Below are positions 37,577 through 57,500 of a stretch of DNA of 64,000 nt, piece by piece. Source of the stretch: Gavia stellata (taxonomy: Eukaryota; Chordata; Aves; Gaviiformes; Gaviidae); contig NC_082594.1 of assembly GCF_030936135.1 (NCBI RefSeq), forward strand, positions 124,410,668 to 124,474,667, written 5' to 3'. The notes under the pieces were generated by a model. It saw only the letters and a program-made list of their open reading frames with translations, had not been told where the DNA came from and ran no database searches. Made by a program: the position numbers and the translations under genes. The stretch's first letter is position 1. Each line of letters begins with the position of its first letter.

Positions 37577-40500
37577 GTTGTGGTGCGGACTGCCAGCTCT
37601 GCTATAAAACAGTATTATACCATTATATCCATCATATCCTTGTGATGGATAAACCATTAACTACTTGTCTACTGATAAAACTTTAACCTTTTCTCTTCCA
37701 CTTAGGGAAAAAAGAAGTTTTGCTGGAGAAGTAGCACACCGTTATTTCTATCATTTTCCACCCGATAAAACATTAGGCATTAAATTTTATGTCTTCTACT
37801 TGCGATAGGAAAATGTCCCAGCTCAGACACCCAGCTACATTTATACTGATAAGGGCTAGAGCTTGTTATTTGAGTGCACGGCATGGCTCGGAGCCACGCC
37901 AGTGAACCTCTTTTCCCTCCAAGCAAGGCACCCCCGTATATATATATGTGTGTATATATATATATTGCCTCCTGGGAACTGACTCTGGTCTTCAAACTAG
38001 ACCTGCACAAGGTGGAAATGCTGACTGTATTAGGACTGACCTAGATCAGGCACTTGGCACACACTTTCAGGAGAGTAAATGGCATTTCCCTACTGCATAA
38101 TTCGGACAGGCAGCGCAGAGCCTTGCGTCCCCTCTGTGCACCTCCACCGTAAAAGATGGTCACTCAGCAGGCACTGGCACAACTGGGAATAAAATCTGTG
38201 TCTTCAGATTCCCAGGGCATCTGATTCATCCAGAAAGGAGTGGGGGAAGAAAAAGAAAACGGGAAAAAGGCACAAGTGAAATGTGAAGTGGAAAGAAAAG
38301 TTACACCACCAGAACTGCCAAAATCCGTATCTTCTTCTGGATGCCAGCGTGTCCCCCACTGACAAGTTAAAACCTAAGAGATACATATCACAGTCAAAGT
38401 GAAGAGGCAAATAGAAATATTTAAAAAACTAATTGGAATAAACACTGTCTTTTTTATCATCAGTGATGAGTGGATGAATCCCCTGTGTGTGAGTAGGAAC
38501 AGTACCTTGCTTTTACATGGTGTTCTTCATTAGAGAGGAAAGGAGGTTTGTTTGGCTTTTTTGCTTACCAAAGCACTTCCATCTCAGTTTTAGAAACAGG
38601 GCTCAAAAAACTGATGTGATATGCCAAGTACGTACAGAAACCCAGTCAAAAAAGGGCTCAGGTCTCTTGAGATTTGGCCCAATGATCTAGCCACTAGACT
38701 ACTGATACTGCTACTGATACTGCTAGATACTACTGGGTTTTTAACACCTTACAGATTATGAAGATGTTTTTCCTCTTATCAAGAAAAAAGATGAGTAAGA
38801 GAAGGTATGCATTTAATCTCCTTGGTGGCAATCTGCAAAATATTCATTAAAATACTCATATTCAAAAAATTCATACGGAAAATACTAACCATCTAATTTT
38901 TAGTGATCGAGCCACTCCGTAATGAGAAAAGCACCTAAGGACATAGGAAAGACTGAGGAAATGCCGAAATAATTAAGATTGCATTTACTATTGGGAGCTC
39001 CAAAACTATTAATATGCCTTTTCAGACAGCCAAATGTCTTAACAATCTGGTCGCAGAGGTTTTAGTTAAAGACAGGCTGCACTGCCACACCAGTGACTGG
39101 TACTGGGACAAACCTCCGGGCAGGACAGGGCTGTTTGCTGTCCCTCCGGGCGCAGCTCCGGCTGGCTGGGGATCTGCCGGCCCCTCTGCGGTAGCCCTTG
39201 GGTTATGAGTGTGTCTCTTGTCCTAGATCTTTCCTCTCTCTGTGTTACTCTCATTAGCGTGGAAAACAGAAGGGAAAAGATCCTCAGTGCTGGGATCAGC
39301 ACAGGGACACGAGGAGGGCACAGAGGCGGTGGCACGCGGCCGATGGGTGGGAGGGAGTCCGAGGGTGGATCTTGCAGGTGGGGAAACTGAGGCACAGCAT
39401 AGTTCAGCAACATTAAGTTAAGCTACATCCAATATAGCACTAAGTCTGGGGTTTACAGTACGTTAAAAGCATACCCAGCTTCTGAATCACAGGATTGGGC
39501 CCTTTGCTAGCAGGAACGCTGCTAGATGATAGCAGGGACTTTGCATACTTGCCAAGATATTTGAATGACAAAGTAGGAAAGAAATAAGAACGAATTCTCG
39601 TGGTTACTGACATTGATCTTTCTGTTCAATGGAAATAACATCCCTGCTTCCTTCCTTTGCATAGCTAACATCATCATGGATGTCTTTGAGCGGCACGTTG
39701 TGTTTAGACATATAAAATACTGTGAGTCTAAAACCTTGGGTTGCAAGCCCGGGTTTGCAAATGGAAGACAGTTTGTCAACTGGGAAGTGGAAGTAGGATT
39801 GTGAGCAAAAAAGATTGGGAATTTCTAACTTCACATGAATATGTTATATAAACCTTATAGAAAAAAAAATGGTGTAAGGAACCAGATAGCAAAACCAAAA
39901 GAAATCAATAAATACATCCTAAAGGATAGCACACTTTTATTTATGAGAATATTAAACCATGCTTATATGATGGAATAATCGAACTGAAAGAAAACCTTAT
40001 TACTTGCAGATTTGTATACGTGATGCGGCTGCGGGGAGACAAAACCGTTCTTGAGTGACTAGATATGTTTCTTCTGCTTTCCTCCATTTCTTTTAAGCCT
40101 TAATTAGAGCCAGATGTTTCTTATTTCCTTTCTTTTTTGTTTTCAAGCCTGAATAAAGTGCGGTGCCAGCAGTAAACACCATCTTCGACTTTGTTTTATG
40201 TGTCAACTGCATCTGGCTGAGTCAGAGTCACAAACCAGTACAATTCCAGCAAAGCAGTGCAAGCCTTCATTCCTGCTGTCATGCCCCGAAATCGGCATTA
40301 CTGCTTCTGGGGCTGCTGCACAGGAGCCATAAAAATCCCGGAGTGTGTCTGAGAACCTTGTCCTGGGAAGTAATGCTGGAGGCAGGCTGGAATGCTGTAT
40401 ACCATGAACGCAGCTTCTCCTCCCATAGCCTTAGAGTGCTGGGAGTGATTTCTAGTTGCTTAACGGCTATACAGTTGTATAGATCCGCAGTCTATTTTCC

Positions 40501-43500
40501 ATTTCTTCTTTCTCCTCCTCAGGGAGGCAATAGCTGGTAACCACAGAATGTAGACGTAACCATTTCTGCTCCAATTTCATGCCCTTACTGTGACATTGAC
40601 CTCTTGGGTACCATTCCCTTCAGAATATTTTGTGATTAAATGGCAGGGGTCTATATGTCAGAGCTTTCTTTCTGAATCAAACTGCAAAGTATGCTGTGGT
40701 ATTTATAATTATGCTTTTCAACTGCTTTTTAAATGTATTTTCGTTCTAAGAAGTGTATCAAATATAAAAATCCATGAACTGCAACAATTACATAGCTAGG
40801 TGTTAGAAATTACTGTTCTCAAAAAGTAAGCTGAGGACCAGTTATGCCTTATTTGAGAAATATTAGGCTTTTTACCTCCATGTATTTTGAGCAAGTACAT
40901 GTTTTACCTAGAATAGATTTTAAAGGCAAGTGTCCAGCAGTTTTCCAGTTGTCTTTCTCCCTTTTAACAGATGTGCTGTTGTTGCGCTGTCCTTGGGAGT
41001 CAGGCTTGCTTCCACTACTGCACATGCTAAAGGGCTTTTTGGATAAAAAACTATTCTGTTTTCTTCCACTGACTTCTGTACCAGTAACTCCTACCCCAGC
41101 TGCTCTGGTTCAGAGGAACTGAACCATGTGGGAGGAGGGCATTAAGGTACCAGATACACCGAAGTTTTCTAGTGCCTCAGTTTTAAGGATGAATGAACCT
41201 GTAGGATTGAAAATCCTTGCTGCCAAATTTACTCTTAGTTCAAGCTAGGTTTAGATAGAAGGGAAAAAACCTATTTATTTATATAATATAGAACAAATAT
41301 CACAGTTACTGAGCTTTACAGAGGTACAGGTAACGTAAATGAGAGAAAGCCACGTTTAACCCATTTATCGTCATGATAAAACTTTAACGGGTTCCTTCCC
41401 TCCTATCAGACAAACTCCTCACCTTACCCGTGTGTGTGTGCCTCTATCGGTGGTGCCAAAGGAGTAGATCTTTACAGCACAACTGTTCCACGCTACAGGT
41501 GTTTTGACACTGTAGTTTTGCCCCAGGGATGCAGATGCCCATTAGTGCTTGGAGCACACGAGGCGCAATGCTGGAGAGCACCACTGAACTTCGTTTCCCG
41601 TGAAGGGACTCCAGCTCCCACGCTTTGACTCCTCTCCGTGATGCAAACCTTGACACTTACGTTAGGACGAGCGGGTCAGGTCCAAAGCGCTCTCTTGATC
41701 CAGACTAAAATGCTAGTGTAGGTGCACCCCGTAGTGTGGTCGGGGACCCAGGAGCTGCAGGAGCAGCCCTGCCTTTAGGCTGCCAGCTCGGAGATGCTCT
41801 TTTCCCCCCAGGACATCTTGTTCCCTGGTTGTCCAGGGGGTGGTTTCAGCCTCCGTTCCTTTGGGCTACTGACTCCTTCGCAGCCTGCTGACAACAATGA
41901 ACGAGCTCTTTTGGGCTCAGGCAACGCCGTCCCAAGACCAGTCTCCCCATACCCTGCATCAGTGCCTCCCTCCATGCCTCACCCCAACACCAATGCAACC
42001 GTGAGGTCCTGAGTCATCCCCGCGGGTGGAAACACCTTCCCATTGTGAGCCAAGCTTCTGCCACACACTGAAGCTGGTCGTTCTTACACAGAGCCAATGC
42101 CAAAATGTGCATTTTACACGATTGCCCAAATGGGATGGAGCATGCAGCCCGTCACCAGCTTTTCCTTGAGGTTGACCATCAGAGTAAGAAGTCATGCTGA
42201 CCTTGTGGTTGGAGATAGCTGACCCCAGCCCCAACCCCAGAGGATACGATGACATTGGTACATTTGATTTTCTATGCAAACTGGCTGATTCCCCAGTTGG
42301 TTTATTTAAAGCTACTTCTAGATTTTTAAAGTTTCTGGCTGGTAGTTTTTGGAAGTCTTATGTGACTCTCTCAGATTCGTGAGCAACCAGATGAAATGGG
42401 AAATTAGGAAGTGCTGACTTTCTCTCCCTTACCTGGTCCTGGAGAAATTTAGAAGTTTTCTTATATACAGGTAAGTGCATCCCACCCGAAGTTCTCTGAA
42501 GTTCTCCGTAGTTGACAAAAAAACACTCTCTGACAAATATGTAGCAAAGTGGCATCAAATCCATGGAATGATGAAAGCAAGCCATGGGATTGTAATCTTT
42601 AATGAATAATCAATTTATCCCCAAAACACAGTCTGAGGGGGGCCAAAATTATTTGCTACTTTTTGTCAGGTATGGTCTCTAGTTTTAATTTTAAAAACTG
42701 GTGAAAAATATGAAGAAGACAAAATCTTTAATTGCCAACATTTCTTCAAGTATCTCAGGTTTTTTTCTTTCAGAATGCATTTTCATCTTACAGCAGAAGA
42801 ATGTGTTTGTTTTTTTTCTTTAAAGGAAAACGGGAGCAAAGTCAAATAAAATCCTAAATATTTTTATTATTAAGCTTGACAAAACAGAAAGATCCCGTTC
42901 ATGCAGTTCTGTTTACTTGGCTTGCTGGCTGCTCCATCATGTATGACACAGGAGACCAGATCCAAATCTGGGACCTCCTTTTTCCATAGCATTTGACTTT
43001 TGTGGATCTGTGAAGCTCTACTGCCCAGACCTCAAAAAGAGTTGGTTTCACCTGTGTTGTAAATGACAATTAAATAGGAGAACCAAGGGAATTTGACAAG
43101 GCAGCACCGACCTTTCCTGAATTAGTGTGCAACTCGTTCAAATGTCTGGGTGGGCAATGAGAGTAACATGTCTATCCCACCCCATCCTGCCCCATAAATG
43201 GTTATTTTTTTTCCCCTGAAAACATGACAAACTTCTTATATGAATAAATCAATTTTATTTAAATAAAATTACAGGCATATCTTGTCTATTATAAACTACC
43301 ATATAGTTTTTCAAAGGCACCGATATTTAACAATAATTTAAATTTTCTTGAGAGCAGCTACCTTTTTCTGAGTGGCATTTGTAAACTTGTCAGACTTCCT
43401 TCCACTCACTCAACTCAAGCAAAATCTGTTGCTAGTGAAATGCTGAAGGCTGTACCTTTTTCATCGCAATAGGTACCTGACTGTTCCTGGGCATCTCTTT

Positions 43501-46500
43501 TGCACAATGCTTGAGAAGAATGGGTCAAGTGTTCTGCGTAGCAAAAAACCACCCTGAAATGGGGTGTTTCTTTCGTTTGTGGCACCAAAAGTACATCAGG
43601 CACAAAACCCCACTATGACACTCACTCTGCATTTACTGTAAGTATGAAAAACACAATTCAAGAGACTACTTTTTCTTTGGAGCTTCAGGATCTGTTTTTC
43701 CTTGCATTTCTTCAAGCTTAATAATGCAATGCCACCTTCTCTTACGTGAAGAGAGAGTTTTTGTAAGAAGCCAGCCCTACAGTTGTGTGTCACAGACTGC
43801 ATTATCCTCCAGGTTGGGCTTCTTTAAAGGCATCTTTGCTAAGCATGGTTGCACCAAAACCAGCAGATATATCTGATGGGCTTATTCGTCCAGTTCTCTG
43901 ATCGTTTACAGGAGATTCACAGCAGGGAGACAGAGGGAGATAGAGGTGATATCTCTCAGCAGGCTGAGTCCTGCACAGGTTTTCTCCCAAGAAAACGCGC
44001 AGACCTACAGCCACTGCTGGGCTAATGCCCAGGCGCAGCTAAGGACAGAGCCAGAGGCACCAGGCTGAGGCGGTCCCGGGAGGATCTGTGGCAGGCAGCC
44101 ACTCTTCTGGCCATCGCGTTCGAGTACTGGCACTTTTTCAAAAGGAGAGTTTTCTAAGCACCGTCCATGTTCACAGCTCACTCAGGTTGCTGAATCTCAT
44201 GAGGCTCACTTCGTCAACTGATTTTGGCTTACCGCGACAGACTTTTGTAATAATCCCCAAGTTCTCTTTGATACATAACCACCGCCTTCACTGCCCAGCA
44301 CTGCAGAAGCTTTATACGCCAACCATGCTAACAGGAAAAAAATTCTGCCCTTTAAAAAAATCCCAACAATTTAGAGACAAGAGTGATGTGGCGCAATGAA
44401 GGTACAATTAGAGCTGGGTGTAATGACATGCGGCATTTGGGCAATGTATCCCTGCTGCAATTAAGAGGCAAGCTCCTCAGCAAAGCCGTGGATCTTCCTT
44501 CTGGCTTATGCCAACAGAAAATCTGATTCTAATGGAACCACAGTAATGAAACTCAAGCCTTGGATTTGCAGAGCGGAGTAAATATCAATTAATTCAGAGT
44601 TTACAGTGAGACCACTGCAAAGCTGAGACACGGAGCTACAAAAATGCCATGCTGATACCTAGCTTACAAGAATGTCCTGAGACAGGCTTCATTAAAGTTT
44701 GCCAGAATCTCCAAGGCCCTTCAGAGAAAGGCATTGAAGAAGGGCAAACAATTATTAAGAAAAGTGGTGATCTTTGGCTATGCATATGCAGTTTCCTGTT
44801 TTACATTTATAAAGACAGAAATGTCTGTGAGCCAACTATTCTTGCTTTCCAAAGTAGATTCATCTGGATAATCTGACACCTGGTTGCAAGTGTCACTTCA
44901 TGATACTTGGCAAAGATCTAAAATAATTTTTAAAAATTACCAACTGAAGTTTTCTAAGAAGACATATCAAAGCTCAGCCAGTTTATCATGCTTTTCTTCC
45001 TGCTTAGGTTATCCCATTAGTTTAGAGATACAGCACCTTAATATTTGTACAGTATTAATATAATTTGTCAAGAAAAGCAGTGAAGAAACTTGCATTGTCC
45101 CTGCCTATGAGAAGCAAAGTACCTTCTGAAGATCTCCTTCAGAATAAACAACCTCACTGATTTTGGAAAGGCATCGATAAGGCAGTCTAAAATTCAGCAT
45201 TAACAGTATGTGCAGCTAAGGAAGGCGCTCCTTGAAAAAGAGAAGGTAAACAGTGGGTCCTAAAAATGAAGTAAATGTGTATGTTGCATTGAAGGTCAAA
45301 TAGCTTTAGGAAAAGCCTTTAATTTTTTTTCTGAGTCCTGGGATCCCTTGGAGCTACAAACTATTTTATTGCCTATCTTTTTAAGCAATCAGCTTACTGC
45401 AGTTAATAATTTTACGCTACTCATTTTTTCTGGTTCACACTGAAAAAAATACAGGGGAAACTCAAAAGTAGAGAGGCCAGATCCTACAGCTGTCATCCAA
45501 CTAGCAGAGTCCAGCTCTGCATTCCCTTAGGAGTATCTGAAAATACTTGAATAATAGAAGGAACACACTTCTGCAGCACCAAACCTGATGCACCGGTACT
45601 ACTTGAACAGAATTTGTTGTCCTGCACTAGGCTGTTTCCAAAAATAATTAGAAAATAGTATTTTTAGAAGGTGTTCTAAATGGAAGGGCTGTTTTCCAGA
45701 ATGACCACCTTACCACTGACGGATATGTAAAACAGCCCACGGCCACCGGCATGCATCCTGTGCTCAGTCCTCTGGAAAGCAGAGCATACATGCAGCGGTG
45801 CAGCAAGTGCTCCCTCCTGCCCAGCTGCCTGTGCAAGTCTTTCGAAAGATGTATTAGAGCCAGAGCGATGCTTCAACAGTCCACCCCGCAGGGGCAACGT
45901 GCTGATATACATTTCTTTTGCCACGTAGCAGTTATTTCCCTTTTGTTGAGGTTGGAGCGCATCCCAAGCAATACTGAGCGCTGGGGAGGGCACTCTGGTT
46001 TTCACCGGATCGAGACTTCAGTTTTAGTGGAGAAAATAAATACAATTAAAAAAAAAAATCATTATTTTGTAAGTCACTCACTGCTGTGGGTAGCTGGGCA
46101 TGGAGCTGCTATGAAGGCAACATCTGCCCTCCCGCAGCTCACCACGCAGCACTGTGCAGGCTGCCCAGCCCTCGCAGGGGTGAATAAATCCGGGTGCAAA
46201 TCCATCTCATCCTGCCCACAGATCAGCATTACCCGCTCCTGACCCAGGTGCTGGGTCCAGTCGCGTGTCTGCTATGAACCCTGCTGAAATTCCACCAAAT
46301 TCCTCCGAAGGAAAGGAAATAACTTTGGAAAAGAAACTGGCTTTGCGGATGGGCATTGCCCCACTGGACACCCCCCAGCCTTTCTGGAAAAGTTGCTCCA
46401 GGGGCTGAGGGAAAGCTGGGTCACTTCACTGCCTTTCAAAGTCAAATGATAGCAAAAAAGCAGGACAATCTAGGCATGGGAATGAATAACTGTGGTGGCT

Positions 46501-46830
46501 TTTGATCGTCATACACCTCTTTGGTCCTCCTACCAAGCTTGGGAGTATCTCTGCGGGAGTGAACACACTACATGCTCTTCAAGGAAGCGCTGAATGAGTT
46601 TGCAGTGACTAGTTCTTTCCATTTAACGTAAAGCCACAAGCAGAGACATGAAGGTGTTATACAAGACAGCTGCGAGACTCTGATTTTTTACCTTGTTCTA
46701 CTGTTTTCCAGGTCTGCACAGTTATTTATGCACAGTTACTTGCAGGGCAACAAAAACGCTTATTTGGACACCCTAATTATGGAAACTTAACAGCCCATTC
46801 AGCAGCAGCTGGAAAACATTCTGCTTAGCT
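37577..46830. other. ADGRG7 upstream flank and intergenic DNA
   Basis: About 9 kb between ADGRG7 and the end of TMEM45A. There is no CpG island at the ADGRG7 start, which fits a tissue-restricted gene. It contains a (TA)n/(TG)n microsatellite at 37936-37966, a small direct repeat at 38700-38735 (CTACTGATACTG units) and a poly-pyrimidine patch near 42770-42820. No gene was recognised; open frames on either strand are short and without family features. Confidence 0.5.
37936..37966. repeat. (TA)n with central (TG)n microsatellite
   Basis: Alternating TATATA, TGTGTG and TATATA blocks, about 360 bases upstream of the ADGRG7 ATG. Confidence 0.85.
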
Positions 46831-46836
46831 TTTAAT
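46831..46836 (-). terminator. TMEM45A: Candidate TMEM45A polyadenylation signal
   Basis: ATTAAA on the sense strand about 300 bases after the TMEM45A stop. A canonical AATAAA follows much later, at 45370-45365. Either could be used; the choice is inference. Confidence 0.3.
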
Positions 46837-47131
46837 GAGGCAAACACACAGACTTCATCATGCCGCCTCATCCAGTCCAAGTCTGTCTAATATTGGTCTG
46901 GTTTTCTTTGAAGCATGTGATAAGCAAGGTGCTAGTGCAACCACCACAAATCGATACCCAGCTTACCCTCCGCAAATAAAGATGTAACTGTGTAGATGTA
47001 GACAGTACTCTGGGGATGATATTTGCATAGCAGGTTGTAGTAGAGAATGAATAAGACAGCAAACAAACCTAGAAATGAGGTATCAGTTAGCCTAATGGTA
47101 GAGTGGGTAAACTAGTCAAGCCATATTCATA

Positions 47132-54535
<7,404 letters not shown>

Positions 54536-54555
54536 GGTTTTCTGCTAGGCGGTAC

Positions 54556-57500
54556 CTGAAGGTGAAACAAATGCGGATCCATTGTGGGAATAGTAGGAGA
54601 ATTCTGTAGGGTATCAATTTAAAATCTCCTTGCATAGATCAAAAGGGTGTCACTGAATTAAGTATTCACACTTCATTTAACAATAAATTTGGGTACTTAT
54701 CTCCCCTGGCTGTTCAAAACACCCAGCAGCCTCCCCAGTGTCATAGCTTTGCAGAACAAGAGTAAGAGACCCAACTGCAAAGCAGCTGACCTGAAATGCA
54801 GAGCTGGCAGGGGGCAAGTTAAGAGAAAGCAAGCCATAGCACACGATGTCATGCTGTTGAAGTTGTATTAGCAAAAGAGAGAACGTGAATATTCACAATT
54901 TGGTTCTGTCACATTTAGAGAGGGTTTTATGTTTCTTTACTTCACAAACAGAAATCAAGACAATACCCGACAGAAGGAAAAATGTATTGTATACAGATCC
55001 GATGGATAACTATTCGCTAATAAATTGTATTTTGTATTTCAATCTGGATGTCTCATTATGATTTACAAACATCAAGTCATTCTCAATATTTGATAGGTGA
55101 ATTATGCACCCACGACTAGATACATATTATTAAGTACATCAAGTGCACTGAGTGATAAGGTTATTAGTTGGTCAGTGTTATACAGTCATTTAAAAGCAGT
55201 GTCATTAATAAAACCTAGCAATTCTGGTCATCAGCCCAACTTTTAGGAGAGTTAACTTAGCTCCAATAGCTTCTTCATTAAAACGACAGTTCTAACATTA
55301 AATTGCAATTTTTCTTTAAGTTATTGCAAACTGAGTTGTTGTGCATCATGACCCAAAGGCATGCTAAATCTTTGCACAGGCAACGATCAAGAATAACCTG
55401 ATAAGAAGCATTGGCAATCTGTACTTTCTGTTATTGCTGTTGCTGACTTAAAAATCGATCATGACACTGCACTGGAGCCATCTGGTTATGAATAGAACAT
55501 GGAGGCTCTGGTATATTTTTCTTTTCAGTAAGTATTTCCTATGGTCAGCTCTGCATAAGAAGTTTTAAACTGTGGCTTGTGGGCCATGGAGTACTTGCAG
55601 CTGGTTCACGTAATGCTGTCTAGTCACGTAGCGTGAGCACTCTCCTATTTCTGGAGGCTAAACTCCACTGAAAGCATATTTTTAGGGTTTTTTTTAAGAA
55701 GAGAAACTTTTCCACATGCACAGGTCCTGAAGCTGCCATAAGACTATTACCCAACTGCATGAGGAGACTGCATGACCTATATAGCCACAAAGGAGAAGAA
55801 AAAAAATACGACTGTTCATGCGTAGCACAAGGCAGGCTGTGATTTAAACAGGCATGCTGAAGAGGGTCCTGCCCCTGCTGCCTGTCCTCCCCTCTTCCAG
55901 AGCCGATTTCTCCCGCCGTAAGGGCTGCAGAAGGGGAGGGGTGAGCTTTAAAAGCTTTCCCTGGATAAAATTCCCCTTAGCTAATTTCTAGGGAAGTATT
56001 ATTGAAGTGCAAGAAAAGAGAAACGCTCTCAGCACGGGCACCCCAGCCACCAGGATGGTGATGACCACCTCCATCTCTGGGGGTCCGAGGGTCAGGAGAG
56101 CCTTTCTCTGCCTCCTCTGCCTCCCTCACCACCCTTAAAGCCCCGCTGCGTTGATGCCTGTGTGTTATATTTGCAGGTGGGGAGAGCACTGCAGCCTACA
56201 GCGCAGTCAGGATCTCAGTGGTGCGGTTGGGGGGCTCAGCCCCGCAGGTTGGACCCACTCTCGGCGGTCTCGCAGAAGAGGTACCTCGTTTCGGGACATC
56301 TTTAGTTGAAAGAGTCTGACCAGCTTGTGCATCACTGCCGGTACTCACTGCGCCGTTGTTTGCCTCCAAAAAGGGCAGTACTAACAGGAGCTGATATGGT
56401 AGACAGTCGCTTAAACTTTGCTTTAAGCTTTTAAATACTTCTTTTGCTTTGAAAGCCTTAATTTCTGGTTCTTCTAAAACTTGCTGGCCTGAAAGGCATT
56501 GCTGTCTTTTCAGACACGTTGGTTTTTTTTCCTTCTTTGAATGAAAGGAGGAGGGGAGGAGTGGCCTTTCCTCGCCATATGTCTGATCTCACTGAACACC
56601 GTTCATTAGAAAGACTTCATTCATTAGTTATTTTATTATTCACCACAGGTACATCACACTCCAAATGGAAAGTTTTACCCTGTACCCCACATCAAAGTGA
56701 GATACTGGATTAAAAAGGTAAATTAAACCTATGAAAAGCCTCCCTCTAGGAGAGTTACAGCTGCAGGAGGAGTCAAATGAAGAAGAGCGTGTTCATGTCC
56801 TTTGTAGTGCGCGGTATACAAAACTTAAAATTGATTTTCAATCTGTAAATTCACACCTGGGGTATCCAGAGCTCTAAACCCTGCAGGATTTTTCTGCCCT
56901 AAATCTGGGTAATCCATCAAGATACTCTGTTCAAAACTGTTTTTTACCTTTCAAAACAAGGGAAAAGAAGAAAAGGAAAAGACTGATACAGCAGCTACTG
57001 CTGCGTCTCCAATATAAACAAAACAGAACCAGAAAAATTGATTTTTTCCTATAAGCAGTACAACATATATTATTAGCTTTAGGGAGTGCAAACTTCAGTT
57101 TGAGTTCATCCAAAGACGTTGGGGAATATTCGTAGGATTTCTCTAGGAAGAGACACGTCAGCTCTGCCAGCCGGCTGTTGTGGCAGATCTATGGAACACT
57201 GAATCTCAATGCAGTCAGCTTCAGAAAGGAGTTACATGAATTATGAATGATACGAATTATACTTTAAATCCTTAGCAAACTTAAAAACACCAGGACAAAG
57301 TTTGCCTTACGCTGATTAAACTTCCCAAATCATGAATTTTCTCGTATCAGGCCTGAGAGTTCATTTCGGCGAGGCTGGAAGTCGACTGCCACCACCCACA
57401 GTTTTCCTGTGACTGGGAAGTTTTGCCCGCGAGTAAACCAGGTGATATCGCATGGTTTGGGGGGCTTCGTACGACGCTGAGGACACGGCGGGGATAAGCG

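Noticed and set aside
43802-44014. Minus frame with a protein-like end (TGRISPSDISAGFGATML)
   Set aside because: No splice donor or acceptor fits it, no family is recognised, and it lies alone in intergenic DNA; probably chance.
47080-47110. tRNA-like phrase (AGCCTAATGGTAGAGTGGGT)
   Set aside because: No cloverleaf arms or T-loop sequence follow; it is just downstream of the TMEM45A stop and reads as 3' UTR.
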